64,000 nucleotides of DNA from Evansella sp. AB-P1 (GCF_029688925.1 NZ_JARUKY010000002.1:124001-188000); one strand, 5' to 3'; numbered from the stretch's first letter, positions 1 to 9,471 are shown. Notes: generated by a model not told the origin, from the letters alone. Program-made: numbers and translations.

Positions 1-124
1 AAGGTTTAATCCAGCATTGCCAATCCTTTTCAATTGATTTCCATAAAGCTTTACTTAATTGAGCAACTTTATGGCTAAACATAATGGACTGTTTAATGGA
101 TTCTGATTGCTGTTGCTGCTCCAT
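1..124 (-). CDS. scoC: ScoC/Hpr MarR-type transition-state regulator, N-terminal part only
   Basis: Reading the minus strand from an ATG at 124 gives 41 codons that run off the window edge. The segment [18 protein letters not shown] is almost identical to the start of B. subtilis ScoC (Hpr) as I recall it. ScoC is a MarR-family DNA-binding repressor of protease and sporulation genes in the transition state. The DNA-binding domain lies outside the window. A G-rich ribosome site (GGGGGG) lies just upstream of the ATG. The next minus-strand gene is the yhaH homologue, as in B. subtilis. Identity rests on the N-terminal sequence plus synteny. Confidence 0.85.
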   Translation of the reverse strand, partial: MEQQQQSESIKQSIMFSHKVAQLSKALWKSIEKDWQCWIKP

Positions 125-600
125 AATGTCCCCCCGTCCTGAATTTCTAAATGGTAAGTATTTTTAAAATTCAATATTTTACTACGAAAATGATAATAAC
201 ATCATAACATAATGTATGAATTATTCTCAATACCATTTCAGTATTTTCTGAAAATTAATTAAATCTTATAAAAATACATTTATAAGCATAATTAACAATG
301 GTGAGTTTGCATAGGAGATATATGACACTTTTTATTCATTTTCACTGAGTCAGAGTTTTGATAAATTTACGAAACGCATCATGTAGAAAAATTGAAACGT
401 TCTTATACAGGATATTGTGTTCATTCAATAGATAGCATAAAAAAAATAAAACCAAAAATGAATAATGTAATATTCCGCCCTATTAAAAGTTAAAAATAAT
501 AAGGACGGAATAGAAATTATCCATACACAATGTAAATAATATTAACTGTTTTCTGCATAGAGGTTATTCGCCTCATGTGGATTTTGTACCAAGTAGTATC
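125..600. other. AT-rich intergenic region between scoC and yhaH
   Basis: No convincing gene is seen. The stretch is AT-rich and should hold the scoC promoter on the minus strand. An imperfect inverted repeat near 472-512 (ATTCCGCCCT and AGGACGGAAT around a ~20 nt AT loop) could be a weak terminator or operator. The trpP gene, which I recall close to yhaH in B. subtilis, is not present here. Confidence 0.4.
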
Positions 601-966
601 TTAGTTTTCTTTATAGCTATATAAGGTCTCTCTTAAATTTTCAACAATATGTTGCAGTTGAAACACCTGCTCTTTAATCTCTATCAAGTGCGGCTTTAAC
701 TCATCTTTAAACATGTGAATACGATCCATTATTTCAGGTAGTTTTTCGTTTATGTAACGAATTGTCGTTTCTTTTAAATCCTTTGCTTTTATCAATAGCT
801 CAGAAATATCTTTCTTTAAAGAATTCCAATTAGTAAGAAATTCCTGTTGGAAACTGACTAAATCATTACGAAAAGCTTCTCCTGGCTTTGTAGTAGTTAA
901 AAGTGTTGTGGCACTTGCTATTGTTCCTCCGATTATAAAGCCATATAAATAGGATGTTTTACTCAT
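601..966 (-). CDS. yhaH: YtxH-domain protein (YhaH-like)
   Basis: The 121-residue protein has an N-terminal hydrophobic segment (about residues 6-26, LYGFIIGGTIASATTLL) followed by a long, charged, probably coiled-coil helix region. This is the layout of YtxH-domain proteins such as B. subtilis YhaH and YtxH. The cellular role of the family is poorly known; members are often general-stress-induced and membrane-attached. It sits between scoC and serC on the same strand, as in B. subtilis. An A/T-rich spacer separates the ATG from a weak AAGGTG-type ribosome site. Confidence 0.7.
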   Translation of the reverse strand: MSKTSYLYGFIIGGTIASATTLLTTTKPGEAFRNDLVSFQQEFLTNWNSLKKDISELLIKAKDLKETTIRYINEKLPEIMDRIHMFKDELKPHLIEIKEQVFQLQHIVENLRETLYSYKEN

Positions 967-1025
967 TTTTTTTTCACCTTTTTCCTTTAGATACTTTTGA
1001 AATTAGTGATTAAAATAAGATGTTA

Positions 1026-2108
1026 TTAGTTGTTTTGTTGGAATTCCTTCATAAATTGTGCTAAAGCTTCCACATGTTCAACAGGAACTGCGTTGTAGAT
1101 AGAAGCTCTACATCCACCAACAGAACGATGTCCTTTTATACCTTCAAAGCCTTTCTCGGCAGCTTCTTTAATAAATTTCTTCTCTAGCGCTTCATCTGCA
1201 ATACGGAATGTCACATTCATTAATGAACGGCTGTTCTTTTCGGCATGTCCCACATAAAAGTTATTACTATTATCAATAACATCGTAAAGTAGTGCAGCTT
1301 TGTTAGTAGCTTTTTCCTTCATTCCATCAACGCCACCATTTTCTTCAATCCATTTCATGACTAATCCAAGCAAATAAATGGATCCAGTAGGAGGAGTATG
1401 GTAGAGAGAATCGCTTTTTGCATGTGTTTCATATGATAGAATCTTAGGTATAGATTTGTTTCCTTCTTGCATTAATGATTTACGCATAATTACGACTGTC
1501 ACTCCAGATGGACCAGCATTTTTTTGTGCACCTGCATAAACAACGTCAACATTGTTCCAATCAAATTTATAGCTAAAAATATCGCTTGATGCATCAACAA
1601 ATACAGGGATATTTGTCTTTTTAGGAAATTCTGCCCATTGTGTTCCGAAAATGGTATTGTTTGATGTAATGTGAATATAGCTTGTATCATCTGAACATTG
1701 ATTATAATCAACACTTGGAATGGATCGAAATTGATTCTCTTTTGATGAAGCAAGTGTATATGCATTTCCAATACGTTCAGCCTCTTGGTAAGCTTTTTCA
1801 GACCATGAACCACTCAATACGTAAGCACCTTTTTTCTCTGGTGTTAAAAAGTTCATAGGAAGCATTGCAAATTGTAAGCTAGCTCCACCTTGAATAAATA
1901 AAATGTCAAACTCCTCTGGAACATCAAGTAAAGCCCTTACTCGATTTATAGCTTGAAAATGAATTTCCTCATATAATGGACCTCTGTGGCTCATCTCTAT
2001 AACAGATAAAGAAGAGTCCTTGTAATCAAACATAGATTCTTTTGCTTCTTGAAGCACCTCTTTTGGAAGTGCACTAGGCCCTGGGTTAAAATTGTAAACT
2101 GTTTTCAT
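1026..2108 (-). CDS. serC: Phosphoserine aminotransferase SerC
   Basis: The 360-residue protein matches SerC throughout, a class V PLP aminotransferase that converts 3-phosphohydroxypyruvate and glutamate to phosphoserine and 2-oxoglutarate in serine (and pyridoxal) biosynthesis. It begins with the typical NFNPGPSALP segment. The PLP lysine lies in AGAQKNAGPSGVT (about residue 196), and the C-terminal GHRSVGGCRASIYNAV segment is also typical. The length fits the family. A GGAGG ribosome site precedes the ATG. It is followed on the same strand by yhaH after about 60 bp and preceded by hit, from which a terminator separates it. Confidence 0.97.
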   Translation of the reverse strand: MKTVYNFNPGPSALPKEVLQEAKESMFDYKDSSLSVIEMSHRGPLYEEIHFQAINRVRALLDVPEEFDILFIQGGASLQFAMLPMNFLTPEKKGAYVLSGSWSEKAYQEAERIGNAYTLASSKENQFRSIPSVDYNQCSDDTSYIHITSNNTIFGTQWAEFPKKTNIPVFVDASSDIFSYKFDWNNVDVVYAGAQKNAGPSGVTVVIMRKSLMQEGNKSIPKILSYETHAKSDSLYHTPPTGSIYLLGLVMKWIEENGGVDGMKEKATNKAALLYDVIDNSNNFYVGHAEKNSRSLMNVTFRIADEALEKKFIKEAAEKGFEGIKGHRSVGGCRASIYNAVPVEHVEALAQFMKEFQQNN

Positions 2109-2291
2109 TTTTATTCCTCCATTTCATAGTAATCTAATTCGACATGATTTCTTGTTTTCCTTTTTCACTTTTAAGTATAGATGTTATAAAGTATAAAAGA
2201 AAATGTCAAATAAGTTAACAGAATCTTAGAAAATGCTAAAAAAAAGAATATTACTGGGGAATTATGTAATCGGATTTCTTCTTGTTGCTCA

Positions 2292-2324
2292 CATAAATAA
2301 AGCAACCGGATTAGTACCGATTGC
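2292..2324 (-). terminator. Rho-independent terminator after hit
   Basis: On the minus strand a stem GCAATCGG / CCGGTTGC with one mismatch and a 7-nt loop is followed by TTTATTTATG. It lies just beyond the hit stop codon and would separate hit from serC. Confidence 0.7.
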
Positions 2325-2341
2325 CTAAACGTCAACCTCTA

Positions 2342-2773
2342 CTATAAAAGCTTTGCAGAGATTTCCTTTGCTATATTACTTAAATCTTCACTAGTATATT
2401 TGTTACTGTGGTCATGCCATACAGCGCCAAATCCGTCTCCCTTACCATAGCGAGGAATAAGATGAACATGATAATGGAATACTGATTGTCCAGCATTCTC
2501 TCCGTTATTATTTAACATATTTAGTCCTACTGGGTTAAAGGCAGACTTAAGGGCTTTTGCAATCTTAGGAACGGCAGTAAAGACTGCTTTAGCACTATCC
2601 TCTGATAATTCATACACATTTTCTTCATGATTTTTCGGTATAACGAGAGTATGTCCTTTTGTAACTTGGCTTAAATCTAAAAAGGCTAGAACTTTATCGT
2701 TTTCATAAACTTTTGAAGAAGGAATATCACCATTCACTATTTTACAAAAAATACAATCATCATGTTTTATCAT
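2342..2773 (-). CDS. hit: HIT-family nucleotide-binding protein Hit
   Basis: This is a 143-residue histidine-triad protein. The signature HYHVHLIPRY is near the C-terminal third, and the N-terminal CIFCKIVNGDIPSSKVYEN segment is typical. The family hydrolyses nucleoside phosphoramidates or adenylates; the precise substrate in Bacilli is uncertain. The open frame extends to 2797, but the ATG at 2773 is preferred because AAGGGG lies 8 nt upstream of it. As in B. subtilis, hit is next to serC and divergent from the ecs genes, although an MFS transporter intervenes here. Confidence 0.93.
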   Translation of the reverse strand: MIKHDDCIFCKIVNGDIPSSKVYENDKVLAFLDLSQVTKGHTLVIPKNHEENVYELSEDSAKAVFTAVPKIAKALKSAFNPVGLNMLNNNGENAGQSVFHYHVHLIPRYGKGDGFGAVWHDHSNKYTSEDLSNIAKEISAKLL

Positions 2774-2944
2774 AACTAACGCCCCTTCTAAATCCATTTA
2801 AAATGTTCCTGAAAAATACTCCGATAATCACTAAAGCTATTTAGCTTACTTCCTTCCTAGTTTACCACATTTTTGTAATTATAAAAAAGCATGTCTAATA
2901 GAGAAATTTCACTCATAGATTATTGATGTAAGGAGTGAGTATTC

Positions 2945-4102
2945 ATGCAAAATAGAAATGAAAAATTTGTTTTATATATTATATTGTTTTTAATATTTAT
3001 AAGTATACATATGCAGTTTCCCGTATTTACTCCGTTGGCAGTTTCATTAGGAGCAGGAAGCTTACTTGTTGGGATCATGTTAAGCGCCACATCTTTTGTA
3101 AATTTAACTGGAAATATGATTGCAGGTTCTTATATTGATCGTTATGGATCGAAAATGTTTATTGTCTTTCCGTTATTTCTATTGTCCATTTCATTATTTG
3201 CACACACATTTGTTGTAAATACTACAACCTTGTTTATTCTAAGAATTATAAACGGATTTGTTTTAGCATTTTTAACACCGGCATGTATGACATTGTTAGC
3301 ATCCTTTGCAAAAAATAGTCAATCACAAAGTAAGAATATGGCTATGAATACCTTTATGGTTACATTGGCAATGGCTGTTGCTCCTGTAATAGGAGGTTTT
3401 ATAGGAGAAAGGTTTGGAGCTGATGGTGCTTATTATGTGATAAGTTTTACAACAGGGATTGCTTTTTTATTATCTATTTTTTATTTATCACAGCCGAGAG
3501 TGGCAATTCAAAGAGGAATGAATCGTACAGGAATGCTACAATTGTTTTTTTATCCACCGCTTCTCCCTGTATTTCTAACGGGATTCGCAATTATGTTTAG
3601 TCAAGGAACCTTAATGTATGAACTACCATTTCTATCAATAGAACAAGGAATGTCTAAAAGTTCTGTTGGACAAATGGCAGGAGTGATAGGAATTGGGACT
3701 TTACTAATACTTAGCTTTATAACTGTTCACCGCATATCAGCGAAAGTTAGAACTTTATTTGGATTATGTATTATGGCTGGTGCATTATGCTGGATAATGA
3801 TCCTTGAAGGGATACCATCCTTTGGGAGTTTAATTTTGTTTGGGATTGCTTCAGGTTTAATTTTCCCTGCATTAATGACACTTGTAGTAGAAAATATAAA
3901 CGAGGGTGACAGAGGAAAAGCCTTTGCATTTTTATCTGCAGTATTTTCAGTAGGAACGATTTCATCTCCATTTATAGCAGGAATAATCAGGGTTCACATT
4001 TCCCCATTTTATGTAGCCTGGTTAGTGATGATGCTTATCATCACGATGCTGGGTTTAATTTTCATTACATCTGAAAAATCTGATCAAGTTGTACGGTCAT
4101 AG
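2945..4102 (+). CDS. Major facilitator superfamily transporter
   Basis: The 385-residue protein is very hydrophobic with about 12 predicted membrane segments. The MFS motif A-like loop GSYIDRYGSKM occurs between TM2 and TM3 (about residues 61-71), and a glycine-rich GGFIGERFGADGAYY stretch lies near the end of the first half. This is the pattern of drug:H+ antiporter-type MFS exporters. The substrate cannot be read from sequence. A good ribosome site (AAGGAG) lies about 10 nt before the ATG. The gene lies between the divergent hit gene and ecsA; I do not recall it there in B. subtilis, so it may be a lineage-specific addition. Confidence 0.85.
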   Translation: MQNRNEKFVLYIILFLIFISIHMQFPVFTPLAVSLGAGSLLVGIMLSATSFVNLTGNMIAGSYIDRYGSKMFIVFPLFLLSISLFAHTFVVNTTTLFILRIINGFVLAFLTPACMTLLASFAKNSQSQSKNMAMNTFMVTLAMAVAPVIGGFIGERFGADGAYYVISFTTGIAFLLSIFYLSQPRVAIQRGMNRTGMLQLFFYPPLLPVFLTGFAIMFSQGTLMYELPFLSIEQGMSKSSVGQMAGVIGIGTLLILSFITVHRISAKVRTLFGLCIMAGALCWIMILEGIPSFGSLILFGIASGLIFPALMTLVVENINEGDRGKAFAFLSAVFSVGTISSPFIAGIIRVHISPFYVAWLVMMLIITMLGLIFITSEKSDQVVRS

Positions 4103-4189
4103 CTTTAAAAAAGATACAGAATTGGTTATAGTTAAAGATGGTACAAGTTGGCAATATTTATACTAGCTGTTATAAAAGGGGATAGAAAA

Positions 4190-4939
4190 ATGGAGCCTTT
4201 ATTGACAATTGAGAAATTAACTGGTGGTTATCAACGGAGCAAACCAGTGTTACACGATTTATCTTTTACCGTAAATAAGTATGAGATCGTAGGGTTAATT
4301 GGACTAAATGGAGCTGGAAAAAGTACTACAATAAAGCATATATTGGGATTAATGGAGCCCCATGCTGGTCATGTACGTCTGTTAGGGAAGACCTGGACGG
4401 AAAGTGGTGATGAATACCGCCAAGGGTTAGCCTATATTCCTGAAATGCCCCTCTTATACGAAGAAATGACATTGTGGGAGCATTTAGAATTAACTGCAAT
4501 GGCGTATGGACTTGATGAAGAAACATTTAAAAAACGAGCAGAAAGATTATTGAAGGAATTTAGAATGACCAAAATGGTGAAGTGGTTTCCAAGTCACTTT
4601 TCAAAAGGGATGAGACAAAAGGTAATGATTATGTGTGCCTTTTTAATTCGTCCATCCCTATACGTTGCTGATGAACCATTTGTAGGTCTAGACCCTATCG
4701 GCATTAAGTCCTTCTTAGATCGCATGCTAGAAATGAAGGCAGAAGGGTGCGGCATACTTATGTCCACTCATATTCTAGCAACTGCTGAAAAATATTGTGA
4801 TCGTTTTATTTTACTTCATGAAGGTAAAATTTTGTTACAAGGAACATTAAAGGAGTTACAGATCCAAGCGAATATGCCTGGGGCGGACTTAGATGAAATA
4901 TATGTTGAAATGACGAGGGAAGATGACGATGGTGAATGA
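4190..4939 (+). CDS. ecsA: ABC transporter ATP-binding protein EcsA
   Basis: The 249-residue ATPase has Walker A GLNGAGKST (about residues 38-46), a degenerate signature SKGMRQKV, Walker B LYVADEPF followed by the D-loop VGLDP, and the switch histidine in STHIL. This is the EcsA subfamily, which with EcsB forms an ABC transporter that in B. subtilis affects protein secretion, competence and regulated intramembrane proteolysis. The open frame begins at 4148 with TTG, but the ATG at 4190 with an upstream AAGGGG fits the family length (247 in B. subtilis). It overlaps ecsB by 11 bp, indicating a coupled operon. Confidence 0.95.
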   Translation: MEPLLTIEKLTGGYQRSKPVLHDLSFTVNKYEIVGLIGLNGAGKSTTIKHILGLMEPHAGHVRLLGKTWTESGDEYRQGLAYIPEMPLLYEEMTLWEHLELTAMAYGLDEETFKKRAERLLKEFRMTKMVKWFPSHFSKGMRQKVMIMCAFLIRPSLYVADEPFVGLDPIGIKSFLDRMLEMKAEGCGILMSTHILATAEKYCDRFILLHEGKILLQGTLKELQIQANMPGADLDEIYVEMTREDDDGE

Positions 4940-6146
4940 AAAACAGCTCTGGCAAAATAGACGAAGTGAATATTGGGAGATGGCTATTAAATATTTAAAA
5001 TTGATTGGTAATAGTGGGTTTCTCTTCACCATATATCTCTTATTCGTATTTGGTAGTTATTATTATGGGCAATTTTTACAGTGGTTACCAGAGACATTTC
5101 CTGCAACACTTTTTTTTACTCTAGTATTTACATGGTTCATCACTAGGGGGCGCGTTAGGACATTTGCTAAGCAAGGAGATTTATTCTTTTTAACTCCTCG
5201 AGAGGGAAAACTAAAAGGTTATTTTCGTTCATCTATTTTCTATAGTTTAGTTATGGAAACGATTTGGCTATCTTTACTTTTGTTAGTCCTGGCACCTTTA
5301 TTTTTTGATCGTGTCCATTCTTCAGGTAGCTTTCTATTATCCATTCTTTTCTTATTAATAGGTTTAAAATGGTGGAATCTAGCAGCTGGTTTTGAAGAAC
5401 AGAGACTTCAAGAGAAAGCTCGTTATTTAACTCATACGATTATTCGGTTAGGGTTAACTGGTGTTAGCGTTTATGCTCTTTTTTCCATACAGCCAATCTG
5501 GATTATTGGTGGAATTGCTGGAGCACTTATAATTTTTTATTTGGGGTACTTCTATCGTTTATCAAAATATCATAGCTTAAAGTGGGACCGATTGGTTGAA
5601 ATTGAAGATCAAACAATTATGACCTTTTATCGAGTTGCTAACTCCTTTACGGATGTACCTGCTCTCAAATCTAAAGTAAGAAGTCGGAATTGGTTATCAC
5701 CTCTATATAAATTAGTTTCATTTAAACAAAAGAACGTTTATCACTATATGTTTAGTCGTGCCTTTAGTCGTGCAAATGATTATTTTGGCATTTACATTCG
5801 TTTAACCTTATTAGGCTTGCTATTTTTAAGTATTGTTCAACTTGATTGGGGTAGATGGTTCATTGTTGCTCTTTTTGCTTATATGACTGCTCTACAAATC
5901 GAAACGTTAAGGTTACATTTCAATACGAGTAAAATGGTCGACTTATATCCTATTTCGTCAATGGAAAAATTCAAAAGTCATAAATTTTGGCTGTTTGTAT
6001 TAGGCTGTATTCAAGCAATTGTGTTTGGGATCGGATCTGTTATAGCCTTTAATTTCATAGAAGGTGTCATTAGTCTTGTCATTACCTTCCTTGTATTTGT
6101 ACTACATGGGCTATTTAGATTACCTAAGTTATACAATGCAATGTAA
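4929..6146 (+). CDS. ecsB: ABC transporter permease EcsB
   Basis: The 405-residue integral membrane protein has several hydrophobic segments (roughly 30-75, 100-150, 170-210, 290-330, 350-400) and matches EcsB in length and position. It is the membrane partner of EcsA. An ATG at 4923 is possible, but the GAGGGA at 4915-4920 is spaced 8 nt from the ATG at 4929, which is therefore chosen. The start lies inside the ecsA 3' end, so translation is probably coupled. The transported substrate is not known. Confidence 0.93.
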   Translation: MVNEKQLWQNRRSEYWEMAIKYLKLIGNSGFLFTIYLLFVFGSYYYGQFLQWLPETFPATLFFTLVFTWFITRGRVRTFAKQGDLFFLTPREGKLKGYFRSSIFYSLVMETIWLSLLLLVLAPLFFDRVHSSGSFLLSILFLLIGLKWWNLAAGFEEQRLQEKARYLTHTIIRLGLTGVSVYALFSIQPIWIIGGIAGALIIFYLGYFYRLSKYHSLKWDRLVEIEDQTIMTFYRVANSFTDVPALKSKVRSRNWLSPLYKLVSFKQKNVYHYMFSRAFSRANDYFGIYIRLTLLGLLFLSIVQLDWGRWFIVALFAYMTALQIETLRLHFNTSKMVDLYPISSMEKFKSHKFWLFVLGCIQAIVFGIGSVIAFNFIEGVISLVITFLVFVLHGLFRLPKLYNAM

Positions 6147-6178
6147 TTTTATTCTACAAAACGGATTGGAGGGGTTTT

Positions 6179-6910
6179 ATGTCAACGTATGAGGAGAAGG
6201 TACAGCGAGAGCTTGAACGATGGGAAAGAAAAGCATTACAACCCCTATCCATAACAAATAAAATTGCGAAAAATTGGCAAAATAAAATTAATGATAAAAT
6301 TCCAGAAAAAGTTCACCGTACCGTCTCAGAGAGTATAAAAAACATGGTGAAGGCAACTTTGGCAGGTAGTGATTACTTTTCAGATCAAGAGATTATTAAA
6401 GAGGCTTCGTTAGAGGTACGAGAAACGCTAATAGAAAAAAGAATTGTAATGTATAAACGAACCGCAGCTGTTGAAGGGGCTGGCACTGGAGCAGGGGGCC
6501 TATTATTAGGCTTGGCAGATTTTCCATTATTATTAAGTATAAAGATGAAATTCTTATTCGATACAGCAAAAATTTATGGATATGATGTTTCTGACTATAG
6601 GGAACGGTTATTTTTATTGACTATATTTCAGTTAGCTTTTTCGAAAGAAGATAAAAAGAAAGCTGCACTTGAAAAAATAAAAAGCTGGGAAGTAGAGAAA
6701 GTGAATCTCCCTAGTAAAGAGTTTTATATGGAATCAATAGATTGGAAAACCTTCCAGTTAGAATATCGTGATTTTATTGATCTACCAAAAACATTACAAT
6801 TGATTCCAGGATTCGGTGCCATTGTTGGAGCAGTGGCAAACTATCATTATCTCGATGTTTTAGGAGATCATGCAAAAAACAGCTTTCGTCACCGCAAACT
6901 AATTCAGTGA
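6179..6910 (+). CDS. ecsC: EcsC family protein
   Basis: The 243-residue protein matches the EcsC family: a charged N-terminus (EEKVQRELERWE) and a conserved centre with a glycine-rich hydrophobic stretch, GAGTGAGGLLLGLADFPLLL (about residues 99-118), followed by KMKFLFDTAKIYGYD. The function is unknown. It is the third gene of the ecs operon in B. subtilis, where it is dispensable for EcsAB function (recalled). AGGGGT is the ribosome site, and a strong terminator follows 20 bp after the stop. Confidence 0.92.
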   Translation: MSTYEEKVQRELERWERKALQPLSITNKIAKNWQNKINDKIPEKVHRTVSESIKNMVKATLAGSDYFSDQEIIKEASLEVRETLIEKRIVMYKRTAAVEGAGTGAGGLLLGLADFPLLLSIKMKFLFDTAKIYGYDVSDYRERLFLLTIFQLAFSKEDKKKAALEKIKSWEVEKVNLPSKEFYMESIDWKTFQLEYRDFIDLPKTLQLIPGFGAIVGAVANYHYLDVLGDHAKNSFRHRKLIQ

Positions 6911-6930
6911 ATGAAGATGAGATAATTAAT

Positions 6931-6987
6931 AAACGCTTAGGGAGTATCAGTTTATGTTTCTATAAACTGATTGCCTAAGCGTTTTTT
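6931..6987 (+). terminator. Strong Rho-independent terminator of the ecs operon
   Basis: A long interrupted stem pairs AAACGCTTAGG and ATCAGTTTAT with ATAAACTGAT and CCTAAGCGTTT, and is followed by TTTTT. It ends the ecsABC transcript. Confidence 0.9.
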
Positions 6988-7047
6988 ATAAAAAGGTAAG
7001 AATTTATAAGCTTTTTTCTAATGATAACTTGGAGTTAGGCAGGCGAA

Positions 7048-7125
7048 GATTTGACCGTTGCCCACAGGACGTGGGCTGTACAAAGGCGTAATTGGGGCGC
7101 CTTGCGCTTTTCTTATAATGAAAAC
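7048..7125. repeat. Dispersed intergenic repeat with hairpins
   Basis: The segment CGTTGCCCACAGGACGTGGG and its surroundings recur at 41634-41653, followed in both places by G(C/T)GTAATTG. It contains the perfect hairpin GCCCACaggacGTGGGC and a small GCGCcttGCGC hairpin. It lies between two convergent genes and is non-coding. A role in terminating yhaA is possible, but there is no clear U-tract. Confidence 0.7.
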
Positions 7126-7127
7126 AA

Positions 7128-8303
7128 TTACTTTATAGAAGTAGACAATACTAATCGCCCTAACGTTTTAGCGGCTAAAAGCATAGAACGTTCATCAATA
7201 TTAAAACGCGGATGGTGGTGAGGGTATGCCTCATCCACATTTGGATCCTTTGCACCAGTAAAGAAAAATGCCCCTTTTACATTCTGCAAGTAGTAACTAA
7301 AGTCCTCTCCACCCATTTGAGGTCTCATTAATTCAACCTCTTCTATTCCAGGAGTTGTAGAAGCTACTTCTTTAACAAATTCCCCTTCATTTGGATGGTT
7401 AATAAGAGCAGGATATCCTTTATAATAGTTTAATTTTGCATCTGCACCAAAACTGCTTGCTATACCTGTAACAATTTGCTCCATTTCCTTTATTACATTG
7501 TTTTGTACTTCTTCACTAAAAGTTCGTACTGTTCCTTCTAGTCTGGCTGAATCTGCAATAACATTAAAGGCATTCTTCGCTTCAAAAGCACCAAAGCTTA
7601 GAACTACTGAATCCATGGGATCTACCCTACGGCTCACGATGTGCTGAAGAGATTGGACAATTTGTGCACCAAGTAAAATAGAGTCCTTCGTATAGTGAGG
7701 TTGTGCCCCATGTCCTCCTTTTCCCTTTATAAGAATTTCAAATCGATCAGCAGCAGCCATTATAGGACCAGTTGTATACTGAATTTTTCCTAATGGTTCC
7801 GTTGCCCATAGATGTGTTCCGAATATAACATCCACACCGTCAAGACAACCATCTTCAATCATTGGCTTAGCGCCACCAGGAGCATACTCCTCCGCATGTT
7901 GATGAATAAAGACGATAGATCCAGATAAATCATTTTTTAATTGGTTTAATGCTTTGGCTAAAACTAATAATTGGGCTGTATGACCGTCATGTCCGCATGC
8001 ATGCATGACCCCTTTTACCTTTGATTTGTATGGTACATCATTTTCCTCTTGTATTGGTAATGCATCAAAGTCTGCACGTAACGCTATGGTAGGACCAGGC
8101 TTTCCACCTTTTAAAGTAGCCACAACTCCTCTACCACCAACACCTTCACGAACGTCATGACCTAATTGTTTATGATAATTTGAAATATATTTTGGCGTCT
8201 CTACTTCTTGAAAGGATAATTCAGGGTACTGATGTAGATAGCGACGTATTTCTACCATTTCATTAAATGAAGTATTTAAAAGTTGATCTAATTTATCAAA
8301 CAT
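7128..8303 (-). CDS. yhaA: M20 family amidohydrolase/peptidase (YhaA-like)
   Basis: The 391-residue protein is an M20D-type metallo-amidohydrolase of the hippurate/N-acyl-amino-acid hydrolase group. Metal-binding signatures are visible: HACGHDGHTA (about residues 101-110), HQHAEEYAPGGA (about 136-147), FGTHLW, and HHHPRFNIDE near the C-terminus. The central KGKGGHGAQPH segment belongs to the dimerisation domain. The exact substrate is unknown. The open frame extends to 8411, but the ATG at 8303 preceded by AAAGGAGAG is the family start. It follows ccdA by 34 bp on the same strand. yhaA lies next to ecsABC in B. subtilis too. Confidence 0.9.
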   Translation of the reverse strand: MFDKLDQLLNTSFNEMVEIRRYLHQYPELSFQEVETPKYISNYHKQLGHDVREGVGGRGVVATLKGGKPGPTIALRADFDALPIQEENDVPYKSKVKGVMHACGHDGHTAQLLVLAKALNQLKNDLSGSIVFIHQHAEEYAPGGAKPMIEDGCLDGVDVIFGTHLWATEPLGKIQYTTGPIMAAADRFEILIKGKGGHGAQPHYTKDSILLGAQIVQSLQHIVSRRVDPMDSVVLSFGAFEAKNAFNVIADSARLEGTVRTFSEEVQNNVIKEMEQIVTGIASSFGADAKLNYYKGYPALINHPNEGEFVKEVASTTPGIEEVELMRPQMGGEDFSYYLQNVKGAFFFTGAKDPNVDEAYPHHHPRFNIDERSMLLAAKTLGRLVLSTSIK

Positions 8304-8337
8304 TTTTTTCTCTCCTTTAACGATTTTTAGTATTACT

Positions 8338-9084
8338 TTATATATTGAATGGGATAAATTGTGATAAGTAACCTGCCATTCTAGCAAAAATACCTGTAAA
8401 TAACATAACACCTAAAATAACCATTATGACACCACTAGATTTTTGGATGATTGGTAAATATCGATTCATGTTACGAATTTTATCTAAAGACTTGGAATAA
8501 AGAACTGCAACAAGTAAAAAAGGAATTCCAAGACCTAATGAGTACATTAATAATAGAATCATTGCCCCATATGCATCTGTACTTTGAGCCGCAAGAGTAA
8601 GAATAGATCCTAGAACTAGTCCGATACACGGAGACCAACCAGCGGCAAAGACAAGACCGAATATAACAGAACGGCCGAAGCTTGCAGACTTTGTTGGTCT
8701 AGAAAGTCTTTTTTCACTTAATAGGAATGTAATATTGAAAACTCCCATTAATTGAAGGCCGAAGAGAACGATTATAATACCGCCTAGTCTTTCTAACAAT
8801 GTTTGGTTTTGAAAAAATATATTACCAATAAATGATGATGAAGCACCTAATATTAAGAAAATTGATGTAAAACCGATTATAAAACCAATACTTCTCGATA
8901 TAATAAGCTTTTGATCAGCCATTACTTGATTATTTGAAATATTACTTCCAGTTAATTGTGCAATATATGCTGGGACAAGTGGAAAGACGCATGGGGATAA
9001 GAATGATACGACACCAGCAAATAGTGCAATCCACAAAGATATAAATGTAAACTCTGTAATATGAAACACGCCTAATATATCCAT
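8338..9084 (-). CDS. ccdA: CcdA-type thiol-disulfide transporter (cytochrome c biogenesis family)
   Basis: The 248-residue membrane protein has six predicted TM helices and the two conserved cysteine motifs of the CcdA/DsbD-beta family, FLSPCVFPLVPAY (about residues 28-40) and AAGWSPCIGLVLG (about 148-160). The family passes electrons from cytoplasmic thioredoxin to extracytoplasmic thiol-disulfide proteins, used for cytochrome c maturation or spore envelope assembly. The ATG at 9084 with upstream GGAGGT is preferred to the longer frame starting at 9126. It may be a paralogue of the main ccdA. It appears to share a transcript with the downstream M20 peptidase. Confidence 0.88.
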   Translation of the reverse strand: MDILGVFHITEFTFISLWIALFAGVVSFLSPCVFPLVPAYIAQLTGSNISNNQVMADQKLIISRSIGFIIGFTSIFLILGASSSFIGNIFFQNQTLLERLGGIIIVLFGLQLMGVFNITFLLSEKRLSRPTKSASFGRSVIFGLVFAAGWSPCIGLVLGSILTLAAQSTDAYGAMILLLMYSLGLGIPFLLVAVLYSKSLDKIRNMNRYLPIIQKSSGVIMVILGVMLFTGIFARMAGYLSQFIPFNI

Positions 9085-9471
9085 TAAAGTAACCTCCATA
9101 TAATAAACCCTTAAATTATCTTCCATTTCATTATTGACTTCTATGATACATGCTAATATATTATCACGGATTTTTCTATTAAAGTACTAGAAGGACTTTT
9201 TGAAGATTAAATAATCCTTACTTAACTTTAAGTTTATTTGAAAAAAATTATTTTCAGGGTAGCAATTAAAATAGGAAATAAAATTTCAATTCTTTTTGAC
9301 TTTGAAACATTTTTCGAGTATTTTCGTAAACAATATGAATAGGAATACGTGTAAATATACATTGAATTAAAGAAATGAATAAATAGTGAACTGTAAACCC
9401 ATTTAATATAACTATTCATTCGCCAAAATTCGCGTCATAAAGTATGATAGTTTATGTGGAGGTGATTTTTT
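9085..9471. other. Divergent intergenic region between ccdA and pbpF
   Basis: This AT-rich stretch should carry the divergent promoters of ccdA (minus) and the penicillin-binding protein gene (plus). I see no clear consensus promoter or gene. A short minus-strand open frame here has no ribosome site and a low-complexity translation. Confidence 0.4.

Noticed and set aside
9234-9419. 61-codon minus-strand frame between ccdA and pbpF
   Set aside because: AT-driven low-complexity translation without a ribosome site.
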